NCBI GenBank assembly: GCA_028697515.1
Contig: JAQVEY010000113.1
Span: 1 to 7,338, forward strand
DNA: 7,338 nucleotides
Direction of reading: 5' to 3'
Origin: Bacteroidales bacterium
GTDB taxonomy: Bacteria > Bacteroidota > Bacteroidia > Bacteroidales > ML635J-15
The position numbers and the translations under genes are program-made. Numbering within the stretch: position 1 is the stretch's first letter; every line of letters starts with the position of its first letter. The notes beneath the pieces are model-generated. The model was not told the DNA's origin, searched no databases, and worked only from the letters and a program-made list of their open reading frames with translations. Of this stretch, positions 1 to 6,829 are shown in pieces.

Positions 1-222
1 CACCCTACTTGTGGTGGTGGTGGTACTGATGGAGCTGTATTGATTACCCCGTCAGGTGGAGCTTCTCCATATGATATACAATTAGGAGCAGCTACACAAA
101 ATGATGTTTTATCATACAATTTTACCGGACTTTCAGGCGGAACATACGGTATTACAATAACAGATGCATATAGTTGTACGACTTCTGGAAGCGTTGATTT
201 AAATGTTGCTGACGTTCCGGAA
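1..222 (+). repeat. SprB-type repeat preceding the main array (partial)
   Basis: This is repeat 0, cut at or just before its first residues. It has the Cys core (TCGGGGTDG), the GGASPYDI strand, GLSGGTYGITITD and the closing YSC. It is a two-cysteine repeat. The core contains four consecutive GGT codons (13-24), one or two more glycines than the other cores, which could be a small slippage-prone tract. A PKD-like domain separates it from the main array, so more repeats probably lie upstream of the window. Confidence 0.8.
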
Positions 223-3200
223 CCAACGTTTACATATAATTCAAATCAGTGTTTCAACGGTCATTCTTTTGATTTTACACATACAGGTACTGTCATTCCT
301 GGAGAAACATACTTATGGACATTTTCAGGGTCAAATCTTCCACAAACATCTACAGCTCAAAACCCAACTGGCATTACTTGGCCTAGCTTTGGATCATACA
401 GTGTGACTTTGCAAATAACAGCAGGTTCATGTGTAAATTCATCTAATCAAACTATTGAAATATACCAAAATCCAACTCCGACTATATCTCCAACTCCGGA
501 GAATTGTGGTTTATGCGATGGCTCGGCAACAACAACAACCGCATATTCATCATATTTATGGTCAACTGGTGGTACAGGTCAGACAATAAGTTCATTATGT
601 AGCGGGCCTTACTCTGTAACTGTATATGATGCAAATTCATGTTCAGGAACGGCGAGTACAACTATTAATAATACGGGAAATATTCCTACAGCTACTGTTG
701 CAGTTACAGATCCATCCTGTGCCGGCGATTGTGATGGAGAAGCAACTGTTAATGCAGCAGGTTGCGCTACTTACAGTTATAATTATTCATCAGGTACTAC
801 ACCAAATAATCAAACAACCGCAGGCTTATGCGATGGAAACTATACTGTTACCGTTGCAGATGGTTCTAATGCAGCCTGTTTTACTGTTGAAAATTTCAGT
901 ATAACAGATCCTCCTGCCATGGTACTTACTATGGGACATGTTGATGCTAATTGTGGTTTATCGAACGGTGAAGCCAGTGTAGTTGTTAGTGGTCATACTC
1001 CTCCTCTATCATACGCATGGAGTAATGGACCTACAGGAACAAGCGTTAACAGTAATGTTCCAGCAGGAACATATACGGTAACTGTTACTGACGGTAATAG
1101 TTGTACTGCAGAAAACAGTGTAATTGTAAACGATTCCGGAGTACCTTTTACAACATCAACTTCAGTAAATAATAATGTTGATTGTAATGGTAACTGCAAC
1201 GGTTCAGCAACAGTAACACCAGTTGGTGCAGGACCTTTCTCATATCAATGGGATAATGGTCAGCTAATTGCTACTGCTTCAGGTCTTTGTGCTGGAAATC
1301 ATACTGTTACTGTAACAGAAGCGGGTTGTTCTGTTGTTGATAATGTAAATATCTCAGAACCTTCAGTATTGACAGTCTCAACTATTAACATTGTTGATGC
1401 ACATTGCGGTTTGTCAGATGGTGAAATAACTGCTAGTGCATCAGGAGGAACAGGAACATATACAGATTATGATTGGAATACAGGACCTCCACAAACAGGT
1501 GTTACTGCTACAGGAGTTCCTACGGGCACATGGACTGTAACTGTTACTGACTCCAATAACTGTACGGCTTCAGGAAGTGGATTTATTGGAGACGTTGGCG
1601 GCATTACAGTTGTTGTAACAGGTAACGATCTTCTATGTGCTGGTGTTTCTGACGGTACTGCTACAGCGACTGTTACAGGAGGATCTCCAAACTACACATA
1701 TAATTGGTCAAATAGTTTTAACGAAACAACTGCTTCAACAACTAGTACTGCTACTGGTTTAAGTGCAGGAGCTATATCAGTTGTAGTTACAGACAATTTT
1801 GGTTGTACCGCAACTGATAATCTTACTCTTACTCAACCACTTGCAATAGCAATCAATCTAGTTAGTTCTTTACCTGTAACATGTAATGGCGACTGCGACG
1901 GTGAAGCTCAAATTAGTGTTTCTGGTGGTACGAGTCCATATTCATACTCATGGTCAAGCGGTTCAAATCCAAACTCAAACCTTAATTTAAATTTATGTGG
2001 TGGCGGTCATTCAGTAGTTGTTACTGACTTCAATTCATGTACAGCTAGCTTAGTTTACAATATAGATGAACCAGCGCAGATGCTTTTGAATATGTCAACA
2101 ACTCCTGCAAATTGTGGTATGCCAAATGGAACAGCAACTGCAACACCAGTTGGAGGAACTTCTCCATATTTCTGGTCATGGTCCTCAGGTGGAAATACAG
2201 CAAGTCAAACAAATACTGATTTGACTTCAGCAGGTAATCCATATCTTGTAACTGTTACAGATGATAACGGTTGCTCACAAACAGGTAGTATAAGTATTAC
2301 TGATTCTCCTGGTCCAACAGCAATTATATCAGCATTTGAAGATGTGGGTTGTAACGGAGATGATGACGGTTGGGCTACTGTATCTGCTTCAAGCGGCACA
2401 CCCCCATACGGATATACATGGAGTACTACTCCTGCTCAAACAAACCCTACAGCAATTAATTTAGGCCCTGGTAATTACACAGTCACTATCGAAGATAACG
2501 TAGGTTGCTCAACTACAGCAACTGTTACCATTGGTCAACCTGCTGGTTTAAGCTTAAATATTGTAGCACCTCCTATTGATTGTTATGGAGGAACAGACGG
2601 TAGTGCTTTTGCCAATATATCTGGAGGTACAAGTCCGTATACATTTATCTGGAGTGACCTTCAAACCGCTCAAACAGCTTCAGGTTTAGGAGCTGGTACT
2701 TACTCGGTGACTGTTACAGATATTAATTCATGTTCAATTTCAGCAAATACGACAATAGTTGATGGATTGCCAATAAATGTTACTGAGTTAATTACTCCTT
2801 CTAATTGCAACCAATCTGATGGTTCAATTGATATAACTGTTTCAGGAGGTGCTGACCCATTTACATTTGCATGGAGTAATACTCAGTCTTCGGAGGACTT
2901 ATGGAATATTCCAGCAGGAACTTATACGGTAACAATAACTGACAATAAAGGTTGTGAAAAAATAATGTCCTATTCTATCAGTGATATTAATGGACCTGTT
3001 GCTATTATTTCAGATAGTGAGAATCCTACATGCAGCAGTACATGTAATGGAACTGCAACAGTAAGTGTAACAGGCGGAACAGGATTATTCGAATATTCAT
3101 GGAACACAACACCAGTCCAAACAAGTTCTACTGCAACGAATCTATGTGATGGTTCATATAATGTCGTTGTAACAGATTTAACAACAGGTTGTATTGCCAC

Positions 3201-6200
3201 AGCTGGTGTAACAGTAAATGAACCAGATCCATTAGATATGCTTTATAGTGTCGTTGACATGGGTTGTAATGGTATTTGCGATGCTAGTATTAATATAGTG
3301 GTTTTTGGAGGAACAACTCCTTACACCTACTTCTGGTCAGGACCTGGTGTTAATGCTAGTGCTGAAGATCAGTCAGGACTATGTGAAGGTGATTATTCAG
3401 TTGCTATCTTAGATGCAAATAACTGTTATTTGACTGAAGATTTCGTTATAGCAGAACCTTCATTTATAACGATTGCTATGGTAAGTACAGAAACCGATTG
3501 TTACGCTGATTGTTCAGGAACTGCAACTGCAGCCCCATCAGGTGGTACGCCCCCTTATACATATTTATGGCCAGCAACAGGTCAAACTACTGCTACTGCA
3601 TTTGGTTTATGTGAAGGATTGCAAACTGTTGTAGTTACAGATGATAATGGATGTACTGCTACAAATTCAGTAATGGTTGATTCACCCACTGCGATGCAAT
3701 TTGCTGACGTAACAATAAACGATGCTCTCTGTTCGGGAAGTATAAATGCTAGTATAAGTCTTACAATTGTTGGTGGAACCCCACCATATGATTATGTATG
3801 GGATAATGGTCAAGTAATATCTAATCCATTTAACCTCTCTAACGGACAACATTGTGTAACAGTATATGATAACAACGGTTGTCAGATTGATACTTGTGTA
3901 ATGGTAAATCAACCTGCACCATTAACTGTTGCATTAAATGCTGATAACGAAGCTTGCTTCGGTTCATGTGATGGCTCGATTACAGCAATAGCAACAGGAG
4001 GAACTGGACCTTATTCATATTTATGGTCAAATACTGAAGTTGCTGAAACTATTAGTAATTTGTGTGAAGGTATTTATAATATTACGGTAACTGATTTTAA
4101 TGGATGTCAGGTATACAATTCTACTAGTATTACAAGTCCTTCAGTTCTTGGTATTAGTGTACAAAATATTACTGAACCAAATTGTGGCAATAGTGACGGG
4201 TCGATTACTGTTGGAGCTACAGGAGGTGTAGGACCGTTTGGATATGCTTGGTCTCCAGTGTCTGGCAGTTCAAGTACTTTAAATAATATACCTTCGGGAA
4301 ATTATACTGTAACTATAACAGACAGCCATGGTTGTTCTATTGCACAGACGATTAGTTTAAGTGATATTAACGGACCAATTATTACTGATATTATTACTAC
4401 AAATCCTAATTGCGATGGCGAAGCAAGTGGAACCGCAGAGGTTATCTTTACAAGCTCTACAATAAATAACTCCATTTTATGGAGTAATAACCAATCAACA
4501 GCAATGGCAATAAACCTCAGTGAAGGCTCATACACTGTTACAGTTACAGATGATAACGGTTGTTCTGCAGTTGGCAACGTTGCTATTACAGAGCCATTAC
4601 CATTATTTGCAGCAATTGCTACATATACAAATGTAAGCTGTGCAGGATTCTGCAATGGAACAGCAACAGGTATGGCAACCGGAGGTACTGCACCTTATAC
4701 ATATATATGGTCAAGTGGCGCAGGCTCAATTACAGCTAATAATCTATGTGCAGGTAATTATGTTTTATCTGTTGTAGATGCTGGTGGTTGTGTCGCTACA
4801 GCTCCTGTAACAATAACTGAACCGACCCCACTTCTAATTTCTGGAACAGTCGTTCATACACAATGTTATGCGGGAGATGACGGTATGGTTACAGTTACAG
4901 CAAGTGGAGGAACTGGAAATTACTTCTATTCATGGCCACAAATCCCTGCAAATACGCCTGTTGTTGAAGGACTTACTGCTGCAGCATATACAGTAGTCGT
5001 TTATGATGCTTCAGACGTTGGTTGTTTTGTTTCTGATACCTACATTGTTGGAGAACCTGCACCAATCAATGTTTTCTTTGATACCGAAAATTCTACTTGT
5101 GGACTAGACAATGGTATTGCATTTGTTGATGCATATTTTGGAGGTACTGGTAGCTTTACATACGAATGGAATCCTGGAGGTTTAACCGGACCATATCAAG
5201 AAAATTTATCTTCTGGTACATACAATGTATTAGTTACGGATGGTAACGGTTGTACAGAAACATATAATGTCACGGTCAATTCAACCACTAATTTACAATT
5301 GGATAATGTAGTATTTAATGGCGTGACATGTTATGGTGATAATGATGGTTTTGCCCAAATATTTGTTTCAGGTGGTAATGATCCATATACATATAATTGG
5401 AGTCCAAATGTTACAGATCAATCTTCTTCAAATACTCTTTATGCAGCAGTATATAGTGTAGAGATAATAGATGAAGATGGTTGTACAGTTTTTGCTCAAT
5501 TCCCTATTAGCACTCCTGAAGAAGTAATAGTATACCCTGGTGAAGACAGAACTTTATGTATTGGTCAGCAAGCTATTGTATCTGCTTCTGCTAGCGGAGG
5601 TGCTGGAGGTTATTCATTTATTTGGGATGGTTTAGGTACTGGAACATCTTTCTTGGTTTCTCCGAATACAACAGTTGATTATGTTGTTATAGCTCTTGAC
5701 TCTCGTGGCTGTGAATCAGAACCTGGTAACCAGTTAATCGAAGTTTTACCGCCATTATCTGTTAGTTTAGTAACACCTTCTGCTGTTTGTGATGGACAAG
5801 TAGCAAGTCTTGTTGCAAGTGCAACAGGTGGAGACGGTAATTATATATTTGATTGGGGTAATGGAATGGTTACTACTAGCAATATTTTACAGATTAGTCC
5901 AAGTGTTACAACTGATTATTCAGTCATTGTACAAGATGGATGTACAACTCCTTGGGATACTGCTACTGTAACAGTTTCAATATCACCAATGCCTGAAGTA
6001 CACATAACAAGAACTCCATATTCAGGCTGTGCTCCTGTTTCTGTTCAATTTAATAATAATACAGAAAATTATACATATACCTATTATTGGGACTTTAATG
6101 ATTTTGAGTCAGGAACGAATAACTATTCTGACTTAAAGAAACCAACCCACGTATATACTGTAACTGGAACATACGAAGTATTAACAGTAGTAACAACACC

Positions 6201-6777
6201 GATGGGTTGTAAGGACTCTGTTTATACAGTTGTACGTTTGTTTGATAGTCCAATTGCAGAGTTTAATGCATTCCCTTGGTCAACAGGTTTATTTGAACCT
6301 GAAATAGATTTTTCTGATGCTTCAGTTGGAGAAATTGCCGCTTGGGAATGGGATTTCGGTGATGGTGGAATCTCAGGTGCTCAGAATCCTACTCATGTAT
6401 ATATGGAGCAAGGTGAATTCCCTGTAACTTTAGTTGTTGTAAATACTCAAAGTTGTATTGACTCAATTACAAAGAATATCACTATTATGGAAGATCATAG
6501 AATTTACTTCCCAACTGCTATAAATCTGCGTAGTCCGGGTAATGATGAATTCTATCCAATAGGTGTAGGAGTTGATACAGAAAATTATGAGATGACGATT
6601 TATGACAGATGGGGCGAAATGATATTCACAACTAAAGATTGGAATACACACTGGAAAGGCAGATTTAATAATAAGGGAGATTATGTTCCACAGGGAGTAT
6701 ATACCTATATTGTTACTTTAAGAGATAAATATGCAAAAGATTACACTTATGCGGGTACAGTAACGGTATTTAAATAA
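1..6777 (+). CDS. Giant SprB-repeat surface protein with T9SS type B sorting domain (5' partial)
   Basis: Frame 1 is open from the first base to a TAA at 6775-6777, giving 2258 residues. The first residues (HPTCGGGGTDG) are already a repeat core, so the gene starts upstream and the TTG at 40 is not the start. Order by residue: SprB-type repeat end 1-74, PKD-like 75-155, 22 SprB-type repeats 168-1840, two Ig-like domains 1841-2000, two PKD domains 2001-2162, CHU_C sorting domain 2163-2258. Seen directly: recurrent CxGxCDG, GGTxPYxYxWS and GxYTVTVTDxxGC motifs, rich in Thr, Ser, Asn and Gly. Known for the family: such proteins cross the outer membrane by the type IX system, and SprB of Flavobacterium johnsoniae is a mobile gliding adhesin. 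Inferred: an exported filamentous adhesin or matrix protein. Whether this organism glides cannot be told from here. No frameshift or stop interrupts the frame. The signal peptide lies outside the window. Confidence 0.95.
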   Translation, partial: HPTCGGGGTDGAVLITPSGGASPYDIQLGAATQNDVLSYNFTGLSGGTYGITITDAYSCTTSGSVDLNVADVPEPTFTYNSNQCFNGHSFDFTHTGTVIPGETYLWTFSGSNLPQTSTAQNPTGITWPSFGSYSVTLQITAGSCVNSSNQTIEIYQNPTPTISPTPENCGLCDGSATTTTAYSSYLWSTGGTGQTISSLCSGPYSVTVYDANSCSGTASTTINNTGNIPTATVAVTDPSCAGDCDGEATVNAAGCATYSYNYSSGTTPNNQTTAGLCDGNYTVTVADGSNAACFTVENFSITDPPAMVLTMGHVDANCGLSNGEASVVVSGHTPPLSYAWSNGPTGTSVNSNVPAGTYTVTVTDGNSCTAENSVIVNDSGVPFTTSTSVNNNVDCNGNCNGSATVTPVGAGPFSYQWDNGQLIATASGLCAGNHTVTVTEAGCSVVDNVNISEPSVLTVSTINIVDAHCGLSDGEITASASGGTGTYTDYDWNTGPPQTGVTATGVPTGTWTVTVTDSNNCTASGSGFIGDVGGITVVVTGNDLLCAGVSDGTATATVTGGSPNYTYNWSNSFNETTASTTSTATGLSAGAISVVVTDNFGCTATDNLTLTQPLAIAINLVSSLPVTCNGDCDGEAQISVSGGTSPYSYSWSSGSNPNSNLNLNLCGGGHSVVVTDFNSCTASLVYNIDEPAQMLLNMSTTPANCGMPNGTATATPVGGTSPYFWSWSSGGNTASQTNTDLTSAGNPYLVTVTDDNGCSQTGSISITDSPGPTAIISAFEDVGCNGDDDGWATVSASSGTPPYGYTWSTTPAQTNPTAINLGPGNYTVTIEDNVGCSTTATVTIGQPAGLSLNIVAPPIDCYGGTDGSAFANISGGTSPYTFIWSDLQTAQTASGLGAGTYSVTVTDINSCSISANTTIVDGLPINVTELITPSNCNQSDGSIDITVSGGADPFTFAWSNTQSSEDLWNIPAGTYTVTITDNKGCEKIMSYSISDINGPVAIISDSENPTCSSTCNGTATVSVTGGTGLFEYSWNTTPVQTSSTATNLCDGSYNVVVTDLTTGCIATAGVTVNEPDPLDMLYSVVDMGCNGICDASINIVVFGGTTPYTYFWSGPGVNASAEDQSGLCEGDYSVAILDANNCYLTEDFVIAEPSFITIAMVSTETDCYADCSGTATAAPSGGTPPYTYLWPATGQTTATAFGLCEGLQTVVVTDDNGCTATNSVMVDSPTAMQFADVTINDALCSGSINASISLTIVGGTPPYDYVWDNGQVISNPFNLSNGQHCVTVYDNNGCQIDTCVMVNQPAPLTVALNADNEACFGSCDGSITAIATGGTGPYSYLWSNTEVAETISNLCEGIYNITVTDFNGCQVYNSTSITSPSVLGISVQNITEPNCGNSDGSITVGATGGVGPFGYAWSPVSGSSSTLNNIPSGNYTVTITDSHGCSIAQTISLSDINGPIITDIITTNPNCDGEASGTAEVIFTSSTINNSILWSNNQSTAMAINLSEGSYTVTVTDDNGCSAVGNVAITEPLPLFAAIATYTNVSCAGFCNGTATGMATGGTAPYTYIWSSGAGSITANNLCAGNYVLSVVDAGGCVATAPVTITEPTPLLISGTVVHTQCYAGDDGMVTVTASGGTGNYFYSWPQIPANTPVVEGLTAAAYTVVVYDASDVGCFVSDTYIVGEPAPINVFFDTENSTCGLDNGIAFVDAYFGGTGSFTYEWNPGGLTGPYQENLSSGTYNVLVTDGNGCTETYNVTVNSTTNLQLDNVVFNGVTCYGDNDGFAQIFVSGGNDPYTYNWSPNVTDQSSSNTLYAAVYSVEIIDEDGCTVFAQFPISTPEEVIVYPGEDRTLCIGQQAIVSASASGGAGGYSFIWDGLGTGTSFLVSPNTTVDYVVIALDSRGCESEPGNQLIEVLPPLSVSLVTPSAVCDGQVASLVASATGGDGNYIFDWGNGMVTTSNILQISPSVTTDYSVIVQDGCTTPWDTATVTVSISPMPEVHITRTPYSGCAPVSVQFNNNTENYTYTYYWDFNDFESGTNNYSDLKKPTHVYTVTGTYEVLTVVTTPMGCKDSVYTVVRLFDSPIAEFNAFPWSTGLFEPEIDFSDASVGEIAAWEWDFGDGGISGAQNPTHVYMEQGEFPVTLVVVNTQSCIDSITKNITIMEDHRIYFPTAINLRSPGNDEFYPIGVGVDTENYEMTIYDRWGEMIFTTKDWNTHWKGRFNNKGDYVPQGVYTYIVTLRDKYAKDYTYAGTVTVFK
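223..465 (+). other. PKD-like domain within the repeat region
   Basis: Residues 75-155 break the repeat pattern. They begin PTFTYNSNQC, run through a YLWTFSGS strand and AQNPTG, and end with SFGSYSVTLQI followed by a Cys-containing strand and TIEIY. The order (W-x-F then a loop, NP, then FGxYxVTLxI) matches the PKD fold, although the canonical DFGDG is replaced by TFSGS. PKD domains are beta-sandwich modules used as spacers or for carbohydrate and protein contacts in surface proteins. It is followed by a Pro/Thr linker (about 466-501) leading into repeat 1. Confidence 0.7.
502..5520 (+). repeat. Array of 22 SprB-type protein repeats, about 77 residues each
   Basis: Repeat starts, taken as the residue before the first Cys: 502, 715, 949, 1180, 1402, 1633, 1879, 2110, 2347, 2578, 2803, 3028, 3262, 3496, 3727, 3952, 4180, 4408, 4636, 4861, 5095 and 5326. 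Spacing is 213-246 bases, mean about 230. The consensus is xCxGxCDGxAxVxxxGGTxPYxYxWS, then a loop, then GLCxGxYTVTVTDxxGCxAxxxVxIxEPxPL. Repeats are clearly related as protein but strongly diverged as DNA; the longest shared run I noticed is about 20 bases (around 2255 and 4541), so this is an old array. Nine repeats (1, 2, 4, 7, 12, 13, 14, 16, 19) have four core cysteines and the rest have two. Repeat 18 has lost the GGTxPYxY strand. Repeat boundaries are approximate. Confidence 0.93.
5521..6000 (+). other. Two Ig-like domains between repeats and PKD domains
   Basis: Residues 1841-2000 form two similar units. Each has a Cys strand (TLCIGQ; AVCDGQ), a VSASASGG / VASATGG strand, a YxFxWD or YIFDWG strand, a loop ending in SPNTTVDYVV or SPSVTTDYSV, and a late Cys (DSRGC; QDGC). 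This matches the Ig-like modules that often sit next to CHU_C sorting domains in Bacteroidota surface proteins. The first Arg residues of the visible protein occur here. The boundary between the two units is near 5750. Confidence 0.7.
6001..6486 (+). other. Two tandem PKD domains
   Basis: Residues 2001-2080 and 2081-2162. The first has CAPVSVQFNN, a degenerate YYWDFNDFESG core, KPTHVY and GTYEVLTVVTT. The second is canonical, with WEWDFGDGG, AQNPTHVYMEQGEFPVTLVV and a closing Cys strand. Known role: PKD beta-sandwiches are extracellular spacers, and they frequently precede the CHU_C sorting domain. Here they separate the repeat stalk from the export signal. Confidence 0.9.
6487..6774 (+). other. 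Type IX secretion type B (CHU_C) C-terminal sorting domain
   Basis: Residues 2163-2258 end the protein. The diagnostic order is present: RIYFPTAINLRSPGNDEFYPIG, YEMTIYDRWGEMIF, then W-x-G near HWKGRF, then VPQGVYTYIVTLRD and a final GTVTVF. In place of the usual PNAFTP element it has PTAINL. In the family, this roughly 95-residue domain directs secretion and surface attachment through the type IX system, and for SprB it needs a PorP/SprF-like partner. No such partner gene follows here; the next gene is convergent and metabolic. Confidence 0.93.
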
Positions 6778-6791
6778 ACTTAAAGAAAACT

Positions 6792-6829
6792 ATAAAGAAA
6801 AGTTGTCCAGAAAGGCAACTTTTTTTTAT
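6792..6829. terminator. Intrinsic terminator, probably bidirectional, shared by the convergent genes
   Basis: A core stem pairs 6798-6807 (AAAAGTTGTC) with 6814-6823 (GGCAACTTTT), including one G-T pair, around the six-base loop CAGAAA. Eight T residues (6820-6827) follow on the + strand. The helix can extend through A-T pairs and a G-T pair to 6792 and 6829. It starts about 15 bases after the stop of the surface protein. On the minus strand the same hairpin is followed by a broken T-run (TTTTCTTTAT), so it could also end the aminotransferase transcript. The minus-strand TAA (6826-6828) lies inside the + strand T-tract. Confidence 0.85.

Noticed and set aside
13..24. GGT run as a phase-variation tract
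   Set aside because: Only four in-frame GGT codons. A gain or loss would keep the frame and only change the glycine count, so it would not switch expression.
40..42. TTG as start codon of the large gene
   Set aside because: The frame is open to base 1, and the residues before the TTG (TCGGGGTDGAV) are part of a SprB-type repeat, so this is an internal Leu codon.
4302..4655. 117-residue minus-strand reading frame, and similar shorter ones at 993-1199, 2205-2399 and 2970-3200
   Set aside because: They are mirror images of the repeat array; the same SVTVTVY-like string recurs because the coding strand repeats. No independent coding support.
502..5520. CRISPR array or tandem DNA repeat element
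   Set aside because: The periodicity is about 230 bases, in frame and conserved only at protein level, with no identical direct repeats or spacers.
6778..6797. Promoter or small RNA in the gap between the genes
   Set aside because: The genes are convergent, the gap is 48 bases and is explained by the terminator; no promoter-like -7/-33 pair is visible.
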